Assembly: GCA_027073795.1 (NCBI GenBank)
Contig: JALTEW010000416.1
Location: 1-5,890, forward strand
DNA from: a bacterium
Lineage (GTDB): Bacteria; Desulfobacterota; S145-22
DNA length: 5,890 nt
Reading direction: 5' to 3'
Part shown: one piece after another, positions 1 through 5,689 of the stretch
Numbering within the stretch: the stretch's first letter is position 1
How the letters are laid out: every line of letters begins with the position of its first letter
The notes under the pieces: generated by a model
Databases searched by the model: none
The model's input: the letters and a program-made list of their open reading frames with translations, nothing else
What the model was told of the DNA's origin: nothing
Made by a program: the position numbers and the translations under genes

Positions 1-251
1 TCCTCTATCAGCTCTTCCAAGAGAGATTTCTTGAGCTTAAGCGAAACCGTCTCTTTCTGCGCGCCATTTGGCTTCATGGGTTGAACAATAGTATTGTAAT
101 ATCTGGCTAAATCCCTCCCGGTAATTTCAGCGCCATCCACCTTTGCAATAACCTTGTCCCTCTCCAGAGCATTCTTACCCTTTTCGCAGGAAACCGACAA
201 AAAGCAAAAAAGAACAATCAGAAAGGCAAAAAAGGCTTTTTTTAGGTTAAT
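1..251 (-). CDS. SurA-like peptidyl-prolyl isomerase/chaperone lipoprotein, N-terminal part (3' end outside window)
   Basis: Eighty-three residues are visible. The protein starts MNLKKAFFAF if ATT at 251-249 is read as the initiator. Lys4-Lys5, a hydrophobic stretch (about 6-20) and Cys22 in LSVSC form a lipoprotein-type signal peptide, though Ser at -3 makes the lipobox imperfect. After a short polar linker, VIAKVDGAEITGRDLARYY (about 34-52) matches the opening of SurA/PpiC-type N-terminal chaperone domains, and a charged helix rich in Lys, Leu and Glu follows. Family members help outer-membrane or secreted proteins fold in the periplasm and usually carry a downstream PpiC rotamase domain, which would lie outside the window. 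The frame is closed upstream by TAG at 269-267 and holds no ATG, GTG or TTG before the signal peptide. ATT has AGGAG (264-260) eight bases upstream. The next standard start, TTG at 200, would remove most of the signal peptide. It lies about 40 bases after mfd on the same strand, so co-transcription is likely. The family call is good; the exact start is uncertain. Confidence 0.78.
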   Translation of the reverse strand, partial: MNLKKAFFAFLIVLFCFLSVSCEKGKNALERDKVIAKVDGAEITGRDLARYYNTIVQPMKPNGAQKETVSLKLKKSLLEELIE

Positions 252-259
252 CTTTTCAA

Positions 260-264
260 CTCCT
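260..264 (-). promoter_or_regulatory. Ribosome binding site deciding the ATT start of the lipoprotein gene
   Basis: AGGAG on the minus strand lies eight bases before ATT at 251-249. That is ideal spacing for an initiator that yields a complete signal peptide. It sits inside a 14-codon frame (GTG 286-284 to TAA 244-242) that begins just after the mfd stop, so ribosomes leaving mfd could reinitiate here. The role of ATT is inferred from spacing and from the lack of any other start. Confidence 0.55.
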
Positions 265-293
265 GTCTAAGCATAAACTCTTTCACTTCTCCC

Positions 294-3200
294 TCAAGAA
301 AACTTATCACACGCCACCAGTTGCTTCAAGATGGAATACACCTTTTCCAGATATACAGAAAACGTGTCGGGCATCTCCGTTCTGATAATGAGCTTTTGTG
401 AAGGCGTAAGCTTGTACCGCGTGGGTTCTTCCTGAAGGAGGGAAACAAGCCGCTGCCGGTTTAACGCGCATGACGCCGTAAAACTCACAATTAATTCATT
501 TTCCTTGCCATAAAGGGAAGCCACCCCACATGCCGTTAATCGTGTCTTCAGCCTTACTGCCTCCAGCAGTTGGCAGGCTTCTATCGGCAGGGGTCCAAAA
601 CGGTCTCTCAGCTCCTCTTCTATCTCGTTTACTTCCCTGACATCCTCGGCCCCTGACAGGCGCCTGTAAAACATCAACCTCAATCCCATCTCCGGGATAT
701 AGTCTTCCGGAAACAGCGTTGAAAACGGAAGTTTCAGGTCGACCGGGGTCTTGGGTTCTCTCCACTGCCCCTTGAGTTTTCTGACTTCTTCCTCAATAAT
801 CTTGGTATAAAGCTCAAACCCAACCTCCGCGATTCGACCTGATTGTCTTCTTCCAAGAAGATCTCCGCCCCCACGCATATTCAAATCCATCAGCGACAAC
901 TTGAACCCGGACCCCAGGCTTGAAAACTCCTGAAGGCTCTGAAGCCTTTTAATCGCTTCTCTTTGTAGGATGGCGCGATGAGGCACCAGAAAATACGCAT
1001 AGGCCTGCCGATCGGATCGCCCGATACGCCCCCTCAGTTGATAAAGTGTGGACAGCCCGAATTGTTCCGCATGATGGACAAAAAGGGTATTTACGTTTGG
1101 AATATCCACGCCAGACTCGATAATAGTTGTACAAACAAGGACATCAATCTGATGGCGCATGAAGGCCAGCATAATCTTCTCCAGGGTTTTCTCATCCATC
1201 TGGCCGTGGGCAAACGCCACGATAGCGGAAGGCGCCAGTTCCTGAATCAACTGGGTCATCTTTTGAATAGTCTTGACCCTGTTATGGACGAAAAAGACCT
1301 GGCCTCCACGTGAAATTTCCCTCTCGATGCCTTCCGCGATAACATCCTTTCTGAACCGCGCGATTTTCGTGACAACCGGCAAGCGCGCCCGTGGTGGGGT
1401 ATTGATTAAGCTCATATCTCGCAGCCCGGAGAGAGACATCTGAAGGGTCCGCGGGATGGGAGTCGCGGTCAGGGTTAATACATCCACTGTGTTCGAAAGC
1501 TTCTTGAGAAGCTCTTTATGCGTGACGCCAAAGCGGTGTTCCTCGTCGATAACGAGCAAGCCTAGATCCCGAAATTTTACATCTCGCTGGATTAATCGAT
1601 GCGTTCCAATCACAATATCTACCGTGCCCTTTCCAATCTCCGCGACAACTGCCTTTTGTGTTGCCGGACTTCTGAAACGGCTCAGCAACTCAACCCGAAC
1701 GGGATAGGAAGAAAATCGCTCTGAGAAATTGACGTAGTGCTGTTCTGCCAAGACGGTTGTAGGAACGAGAACCGCCACCTGCTTTCCTTCCATCACCGCC
1801 TTGAAGGCCGCCCGCATCGCCACCTCCGTCTTCCCAAACCCTACATCCCCGCAGACGAGGCGGTCCATGGGCACATCGGAAAACATGTCCCTGAAAATAT
1901 CCTCAATTGCCTTCCGCTGATCAGGGGTCTCCTGGTAGGGGAAAGAGGCCTCAAACTCTGCCAGCCCTTCCGTCTCCCTCTCAAAGGTGTATCCCTTGAC
2001 AGCCTTTCGGAGGGCGTACAATTCAAGGAGTTCCTTAGCTATCCTCGCCACATCTTCCCGGAGTCTTGCCTTCTTCCTGGCCCATGAGGCCGAGCCCAGG
2101 ATGTCCAGGGGCGGGGGCGCATCCCCGGACCCTACATAGCGCTGGATTTTATCCAATTTGTCGATAGGGACAAGGAGCTTATCACCTTTGGCATATTCCA
2201 TCTGAAGAAACTCATCCCGCCTCCCCAAGACCTCTGCGTGCTTAAGGCCGCGGTAAAGACCGACTCCGTAATCCAGGTGGACAAGAGGGTCCCCTTCATG
2301 AAACGCCGCTACCTCAAACAAGCGAAGCCCCTCACCCCTAACCCCAGGCCTGGGTTTTACTGTCCAGGGGCGCGTCCGTGATAATACCGCCAGTTTCAGC
2401 CGGGGGAACACACATCCCTCCGGCATTTCCCCTGCGACAATCCCTCCCGTGCTCTTTCCATTCTCCTCAATCGAGAGGGAAGGAAGAACAGGCAAGGCAA
2501 GATCCCTTGAAGCCAGATCCTCCTGGAGGCGCCGCCTCTCTTCATTCGAGGGTTCCGCGACCCAGATCTCATACCCCGCGTCGTGAAATCTCCTTGCTTC
2601 TTTCCCAATTAAGGAAACAGGCCAGGATGTTTCCTTGAACTTCTTAGCCACGTCTGGTCTAAACGGCCCCCCCTCAAGTTGTGGCCTGGTGCGGGAGGGC
2701 CTGCCCCCCGGCAAGCTCAACCCAAAGTCAACATGAGGTCTTGAAGATATCTTATGCTCCAGCTCCTCAAACGGGACGTAAAGCGTCTCAGGTTCAGGCA
2801 GGATTGGAAGCGCCTCCCTTGCCTTTTCATACTGTTTTTGTGCAACCTCGTATGTCCTCAACAGGTTGGAACGACACTCCTCCGGATCCCACACAATGAA
2901 AGGTGCGTCGGCAGGTAGGTAGGAAAAGATATCAGTCTCCATATGAAAGAGATAGGGGCTCAGCCAAAGACGGTCTTTCAGGGTGTCACCGGAGTTCAGC
3001 AAGCGAAGCAGTCTTCGGATAGCCTGCTTCCCTTGCCGGGAGACTTTCAGGGAATACAACTTCTTCTGGACATCTGAAAAGGGCGCCTGGGGATACAATT
3101 CCTGGACAGGGCCAATCTCAACCTTATCTACATGCACTGTTGTACGCTGGGAGGCGGGGTCAAAATATCGCAATGTCACAATCTCATCTCCCTCAAACTC

Positions 3201-3851
3201 GATTCTGACCGGGGCGCCTTCAAGTGGAGAGAAAAGATCCACCACTCCTCCACGAACCGAGACATCACCGGGGAACTCTGTGGAAACGCTACGCGTGTAA
3301 CCCCTCTGGATAAGCTTCCACAAAAACCCTTCCCTCTCGAGCGTCATCCCCAGTTCCAAGGTAATGAACCCCTCCCTGAAAATCTCTGGATTGATTAATC
3401 TGTTCATCAGTGCTTCGGGCGTGGCCAAAAGGGCAAAGCAGCCCTGGTTCATCAGGGCGGAAAGACCTTGAACGCGCCTGGAAGCCACCTTCGGGTGGAT
3501 CCATTCATCCACGTAGGGAGTCAGCTCCCAAGAGGGAAACGGGAAAATTTTAAACGACTCCGGCAAGGCAAGGGAACGCCCTGCCACCTTCGCGATGGCA
3601 GTTAGCTCTTGAGCGACCCGTTCCCGTGTCTTAACATCGGGGAGAAAAACCACAACAGGCCCGGTAAAGAGAGAGAAAAGCCCATACGTGATAAACGAGC
3701 GCGCGACCCCGTGGGTCCCCACCAGCTGGGCCGATTCGCCCGAACACAAGGCCTCATGAAGCCCCTCGATCTCCCGTGCCCACCCCTTCAAACCCCGCGA
3801 ATTAACTCCGGAAACGGTCACATCCCTTTTGTATCTTGTCCCCATACCCAT
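294..3851 (-). CDS. mfd: Transcription-repair coupling factor Mfd
   Basis: Complete 1185-residue protein, the usual Mfd length. Mfd recognises RNA polymerase stalled at DNA damage, pushes it off by ATP-driven translocation and recruits UvrA for nucleotide excision repair. Domains in order: a UvrB-like region (about 25-360) including VRGGVVDLFSP at 199-209; a variable linker domain (about 360-500); a CarD-like RNA polymerase interaction domain (about 512-575, with VHLDYGVGLYRGL); the translocase motor; and a C-terminal regulatory domain (about 1035-1160). Motor motifs are intact: Walker A GDVGFGKTE (668-676), DEEHRFG (769-775), TATPIPRT (795-802) and the TRG region around QLRGRIGRSDR (938-948). 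The degenerate ATPase fold of the UvrB-like part is normal for Mfd. The start is the first of two close ATG codons (3851 and 3845). Neither has a convincing ribosome binding site, and conserved sequence starts only near residue 20, so the first residues are uncertain. It is transcribed away from the M48 protease gene and leads into the lipoprotein gene. Confidence 0.98.
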   Translation of the reverse strand: MGMGTRYKRDVTVSGVNSRGLKGWAREIEGLHEALCSGESAQLVGTHGVARSFITYGLFSLFTGPVVVFLPDVKTRERVAQELTAIAKVAGRSLALPESFKIFPFPSWELTPYVDEWIHPKVASRRVQGLSALMNQGCFALLATPEALMNRLINPEIFREGFITLELGMTLEREGFLWKLIQRGYTRSVSTEFPGDVSVRGGVVDLFSPLEGAPVRIEFEGDEIVTLRYFDPASQRTTVHVDKVEIGPVQELYPQAPFSDVQKKLYSLKVSRQGKQAIRRLLRLLNSGDTLKDRLWLSPYLFHMETDIFSYLPADAPFIVWDPEECRSNLLRTYEVAQKQYEKAREALPILPEPETLYVPFEELEHKISSRPHVDFGLSLPGGRPSRTRPQLEGGPFRPDVAKKFKETSWPVSLIGKEARRFHDAGYEIWVAEPSNEERRRLQEDLASRDLALPVLPSLSIEENGKSTGGIVAGEMPEGCVFPRLKLAVLSRTRPWTVKPRPGVRGEGLRLFEVAAFHEGDPLVHLDYGVGLYRGLKHAEVLGRRDEFLQMEYAKGDKLLVPIDKLDKIQRYVGSGDAPPPLDILGSASWARKKARLREDVARIAKELLELYALRKAVKGYTFERETEGLAEFEASFPYQETPDQRKAIEDIFRDMFSDVPMDRLVCGDVGFGKTEVAMRAAFKAVMEGKQVAVLVPTTVLAEQHYVNFSERFSSYPVRVELLSRFRSPATQKAVVAEIGKGTVDIVIGTHRLIQRDVKFRDLGLLVIDEEHRFGVTHKELLKKLSNTVDVLTLTATPIPRTLQMSLSGLRDMSLINTPPRARLPVVTKIARFRKDVIAEGIEREISRGGQVFFVHNRVKTIQKMTQLIQELAPSAIVAFAHGQMDEKTLEKIMLAFMRHQIDVLVCTTIIESGVDIPNVNTLFVHHAEQFGLSTLYQLRGRIGRSDRQAYAYFLVPHRAILQREAIKRLQSLQEFSSLGSGFKLSLMDLNMRGGGDLLGRRQSGRIAEVGFELYTKIIEEEVRKLKGQWREPKTPVDLKLPFSTLFPEDYIPEMGLRLMFYRRLSGAEDVREVNEIEEELRDRFGPLPIEACQLLEAVRLKTRLTACGVASLYGKENELIVSFTASCALNRQRLVSLLQEEPTRYKLTPSQKLIIRTEMPDTFSVYLEKVYSILKQLVACDKFS

Positions 3852-3878
3852 TTACCGACTTATCAACCTCTTGGGAAA

Positions 3879-3907
3879 ATTCTATCGGATAGACAAGCAA
3901 TGAGCAA
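3879..3907 (-). promoter_or_regulatory. Possible sigma-70 promoter for mfd
   Basis: On the minus strand, TTGCTC (3907-3902) and TAGAAT (3884-3879) are separated by 17 bases. The -10 matches five of six consensus positions, but the -35 only three of six. Transcription would start near 3872, leaving a leader of about 20 bases. The perfect inverted repeat TCTATC-G-GATAGA (3881-3893) overlaps the -10. The promoter is supported only by spacing and similarity. Confidence 0.35.
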
Positions 3908-3985
3908 GGTTTATCCCGCTCTAAACCTCCGTCGGATCCCTTCTTGAATCTTCCCATAAAATCTGATTTAAGAAATCATCTACGA

Positions 3986-3991
3986 AGGAGG
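3986..3991 (+). promoter_or_regulatory. Ribosome binding site of the M48 protease gene
   Basis: A perfect AGGAGG lies 12 bases before ATG at 4004 and 15 before ATG at 4007. This is somewhat long, but it is the only good site here and it argues against the upstream in-frame TTG at 3944, which has none. CTG at 3995 is only three bases away and is too close. Confidence 0.65.
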
Positions 3992-4003
3992 CACCTGAAA
4001 AAG

Positions 4004-5257
4004 ATGATGAATCTCTATGCCTGGATTATCCTATCAGCCCTTTTCTTTGAATTTGCGCTGAATCTCGCGGCGGATATCCTGAACCTAAAGGCCCTCAGCC
4101 CTGACCTGCCCGCGGAACTCACAGGATTTTACGATGCGGCAACCTATCGAAGATCCCAGAAATACACACGTGTCACCACAAAATTCGGCATTGTGACCTC
4201 AACCCTCAACCTTGGGGCAACACTCATTTTCTGGTTTTGCGGGGGGTTTGATGCCCTGGATAACCTTGTACGCACCTGGCGCCTCGGGCCAACAGGAACG
4301 GGGCTGGCCTACATTGGCATTCTCCTGCTGCTCCTTGCTATCTTCAACCTGCCCTTCAATATCTACAAAACCTTCATTATTGAGGAACACTTCGGCTTCA
4401 ACAAAACCGCCCCCCGAACATTCATCCTGGACATGGTGAAGGAGCTGGGGCTTGCCATTATCATTGGAAGCCCGCTTTTGGCCATTGTTCTTGCGTTCTT
4501 CCAATACGCAGGGGACCAGGCGTGGCTCTACTGCTGGATTATCTCCACAATCTTCATTCTCTTTATCCAGTTTATTGCACCGACGTGGATTATGCCTCTG
4601 TTCAACAAGTTCCAGCCCCTTGAGGAAGGCGAGTTAAAGGAAAGGATCATGGCCTATGCCAGGTCAGCTAATTTCCCTCTCGGCGGAATATTCATTATAG
4701 ATAGCTCCAGACGCTCCACTAAATCTAACGCCTTCTTCACCGGTTTTGGGAAGAATAAGCGCATCGTCCTCTATGACACGCTCATCGAAAGGCACACGAT
4801 TGAGGAACTGTTGTCCATCCTCGCCCACGAGATCGGACACTACAAAAAGAGGCATATCCTGACAGGCATAATTATCAGCATCCTTCACATGGGCGTCATT
4901 TTCTTTTTGCTCTCCGTCTTTCTAACACACAAGGGGCTTTATGACGCCTTCTCCATGCGGCACATATCCATCTATGCCGGGTTTATCTTTTTCGGGATGC
5001 TCTATTCACCAGTTGAATTGGTTCTTTCATTCTTTACAAATATGCTTTCCCGCCGCAACGAATACCAGGCGGACCGATTTGCCATAGAAACCACACGCCT
5101 CCCCGAGGCCTTTATCAACGCCCTGAAAAAGTTGAGTGTCTATAACCTGTCTAACCTGACGCCCCACCCCTTTTACGTCTTCCTGCACGCCTCCCATCCA
5201 CCTATTCTGAAAAGGATTTTGAACGTTAAAAGAATGCTGGTTTCGCAAGAGGCATAA
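4004..5257 (+). CDS. Ste24-type M48 family integral membrane zinc metalloprotease
   Basis: A 417-residue membrane protease. HEIGH at 275-279 supplies the two zinc-binding His residues and the catalytic Glu. NEYQAD (352-357) supplies the third ligand, Glu353, plus the conserved Asp357. SNAFFTGFGKNKRIVLYDTL (241-260) and ASHPP near 396-400 are further signatures of the Ste24/CAAX-protease-1 branch of M48. About seven membrane segments are visible: roughly 5-24, 61-82, 97-116, 148-170, 173-193, 285-307 and 321-344. Five precede the active site and two follow it, the usual Ste24 arrangement with an M48 N-terminal domain. The eukaryotic relatives cleave prenylated CAAX proteins. Bacteria generally lack that substrate, so a role in inner-membrane protein quality control is inferred. 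The start at 4004 follows AGGAGG and gives a typical N-terminus beginning at the first membrane helix. A TTG at 3944 would add 20 mostly basic residues (437 in total) and is less likely. The gene stands alone between divergent mfd and the separately promoted feo operon. Confidence 0.94.
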   Translation: MMNLYAWIILSALFFEFALNLAADILNLKALSPDLPAELTGFYDAATYRRSQKYTRVTTKFGIVTSTLNLGATLIFWFCGGFDALDNLVRTWRLGPTGTGLAYIGILLLLLAIFNLPFNIYKTFIIEEHFGFNKTAPRTFILDMVKELGLAIIIGSPLLAIVLAFFQYAGDQAWLYCWIISTIFILFIQFIAPTWIMPLFNKFQPLEEGELKERIMAYARSANFPLGGIFIIDSSRRSTKSNAFFTGFGKNKRIVLYDTLIERHTIEELLSILAHEIGHYKKRHILTGIIISILHMGVIFFLLSVFLTHKGLYDAFSMRHISIYAGFIFFGMLYSPVELVLSFFTNMLSRRNEYQADRFAIETTRLPEAFINALKKLSVYNLSNLTPHPFYVFLHASHPPILKRILNVKRMLVSQEA

Positions 5258-5261
5258 AATA

Positions 5262-5277
5262 CCTGATCCCAATCAGG
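5262..5277 (+). other. Small hairpin after the M48 protease gene, not a typical terminator
   Basis: CCTGAT and ATCAGG form a perfect six-base stem with a four-base loop (CCCA), four bases after the protease stop codon. It may protect the 3' end or slow transcription. The bases that follow (GGCACCC) are not a T-run, so a classical intrinsic terminator is not supported. Confidence 0.4.
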
Positions 5278-5347
5278 GGCACCCTTACAACCATTTTTGG
5301 ACAACACGAGTGCAAAAAATACAGTACCCCCAGAATTTTGGTGGCAC

Positions 5348-5372
5348 ATAAATAAAAAATTAAAAAAAGTAC
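5348..5372 (+). promoter_or_regulatory. A/T-rich UP-element-like stretch upstream of the feo promoter
   Basis: Almost only A and T over about 23 bases, in A-tracts directly before the TTGACA -35 box. This is where the alpha subunits of RNA polymerase contact UP elements. It suggests a strong promoter when derepressed. The call rests on composition and position alone. Confidence 0.5.
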
Positions 5373-5401
5373 TTGACATGTTTGTTAGGGAGTGCTAATA
5401 T
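5373..5401 (+). promoter_or_regulatory. feoA: Strong sigma-70 extended -10 promoter of the feo operon
   Basis: TTGACA (5373-5378) is a perfect -35. Seventeen bases separate it from TAATAT (5396-5401), which matches four of six consensus positions and has TGC just upstream, giving an extended -10 (TGN). Transcription would begin near 5408, leaving a leader of about 37 bases. Two inverted repeats (5383-5400 and 5408-5425) overlap the spacer/-10 and the start point, implying tight repression. Confidence 0.85.
5383..5400 (+). promoter_or_regulatory. Candidate metal-repressor operator 1 at the feo promoter
   Basis: TGTTAG-N6-CTAATA is an 18-base inverted repeat with one mismatched pair. It lies over the spacer and the -10 box. 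Its core TTAG-N6-CTAA has the half-site spacing of DtxR/IdeR-type iron-repressor boxes, and it does not resemble the GATAAT repeats of Fur. Binding would block RNA polymerase. The repressor's identity is inferred from the downstream feo genes and from this similarity. Confidence 0.6.
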
Positions 5402-5407
5402 TGGGAT

Positions 5408-5425
5408 TGTTAGGATTAATTAACA
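5408..5425 (+). promoter_or_regulatory. Candidate metal-repressor operator 2 at the feo transcription start
   Basis: TGTTAG-N6-TTAACA repeats the architecture of the first site, again 18 bases with one mismatched pair, exactly 25 bases downstream. It begins at the predicted transcription start. The eight-base direct repeat TTGTTAGG (5382-5389 and 5407-5414) reinforces the pairing. Two copies of one pattern at one promoter suggest two bound dimers of the same regulator. Confidence 0.6.
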
Positions 5426-5432
5426 TAAAGGG

Positions 5433-5440
5433 GGAGGTGA
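5433..5440 (+). promoter_or_regulatory. feoA: Very strong ribosome binding site of the first feoA
   Basis: GGAGGTGA inside a G-rich run is an eight-base match to the 16S rRNA 3' end. The GGAGG core is seven bases before ATG at 5445. It fixes the start and predicts efficient translation. Confidence 0.85.
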
Positions 5441-5444
5441 TGAG

Positions 5445-5669
5445 ATGAATTTAAGTAACGTAAAAAAGGGGAGAAAGGCAAAGATAATAGATATTTCTAA
5501 TCAGGGAGGATCAACAAGAAGGATGGTGGAAATGGGCGTCACGCGTGGGAGCATTGTTGAAGTGACGGGAATAGCCCCACTAGGCGATCCTATCGACATC
5601 AAGGTGAAGGGATACCAGCTTTCCCTCAGGAAAGAAGAGGCAAGGTCAATTACGGTGGAACCGATTTGA
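5445..5669 (+). CDS. feoA: Ferrous iron transport protein FeoA
   Basis: A 74-residue cytosolic protein of normal FeoA length. FeoA is a small SH3-like protein that works with FeoB, the GTP-driven Fe(II) permease of the inner membrane. The sequence shows the family layout: NVKKGRKAKI at 5-14, RRMVEMGVTRGSIVEV at 25-40 and the classical signature APLGDPIDIKVKGYQLSLRK at 44-63. This ending is typical of true FeoA, in contrast to the next gene. The start follows a very strong ribosome binding site. It is the first gene of the operon behind a strong promoter with two candidate metal-repressor sites, so induction under iron limitation is likely. Its TGA stop shares a base with a possible ATG of the following gene, so the two are translationally close. 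Confidence 0.96.
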   Translation: MNLSNVKKGRKAKIIDISNQGGSTRRMVEMGVTRGSIVEVTGIAPLGDPIDIKVKGYQLSLRKEEARSITVEPI

Positions 5670-5674
5670 TGGGT

Positions 5675-5680
5675 GAGGAG
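5675..5680 (+). promoter_or_regulatory. Ribosome binding site choosing the second feoA start
   Basis: GAGGAG lies nine bases before ATG at 5690. The alternative ATG at 5669, overlapping the first feoA stop as TGATG, has only a weak GGTGG about 11 bases upstream. The 5690 start also places the FeoA domain right at the N-terminus. Confidence 0.7.
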
Positions 5681-5689
5681 AAAAGAGCA

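Larger units (their letters stand above)
3852..4003. other. Divergent intergenic region between mfd and the M48 protease gene
   Basis: This 152-base spacer must hold promoters for both outward-facing units. A tentative mfd promoter (3907-3879) and the plus-strand ribosome binding site at 3986-3991 are the only recognisable signals. I see no convincing -35/-10 pair for the protease gene. There is no terminator hairpin, as expected between diverging genes. An alternative TTG start for the protease (3944) falls here but has no ribosome binding site. Confidence 0.6.
5258..5444. other. Intergenic region between the M48 protease and feo operon
   Basis: No gene is visible in these 187 bases. From left to right they hold a small hairpin (5262-5277), an unremarkable stretch, the near-palindrome CCAGAATTTTGG just before position 5341, an A/T-rich block (5348-5370), the promoter (5373-5401), two operator candidates and the feoA ribosome binding site. 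No T-tailed terminator separates the protease gene from feo, so some read-through is possible. Confidence 0.7.

Noticed and set aside
978..2087. Plus-strand open frames of 83-116 codons lying opposite mfd
   Set aside because: They lie wholly within the conserved motor and C-terminal coding region of mfd, have no recognisable protein motifs or ribosome binding sites, and are explained as reading-frame shadows.
3609..3947. A 112-codon plus-strand open frame crossing the mfd start region
   Set aside because: Most of it overlaps conserved N-terminal mfd coding sequence. The product is Pro- and charge-rich with no domain and no ribosome binding site.
4199..4888. Minus-strand frames within the M48 protease gene
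   Set aside because: They lie opposite membrane helices and the active site of a well-supported gene and look like antisense shadows.
5262..5277. Intrinsic terminator after the M48 protease gene
   Set aside because: The stem is real, but no T-run follows, so it is listed only as a hairpin.
5279..5314. Larger imperfect stem GCACCC...GAGTGC as an RNA element
   Set aside because: The arms are short, the loop is about 24 bases and one pair mismatches. It also lies upstream of the feo transcription start, so it is not in the feo leader.
5373..5425. Classical Fur box at the feo promoter
   Set aside because: No GATAAT-type repeats are present; the inverted repeats are TGTTAG-based instead.
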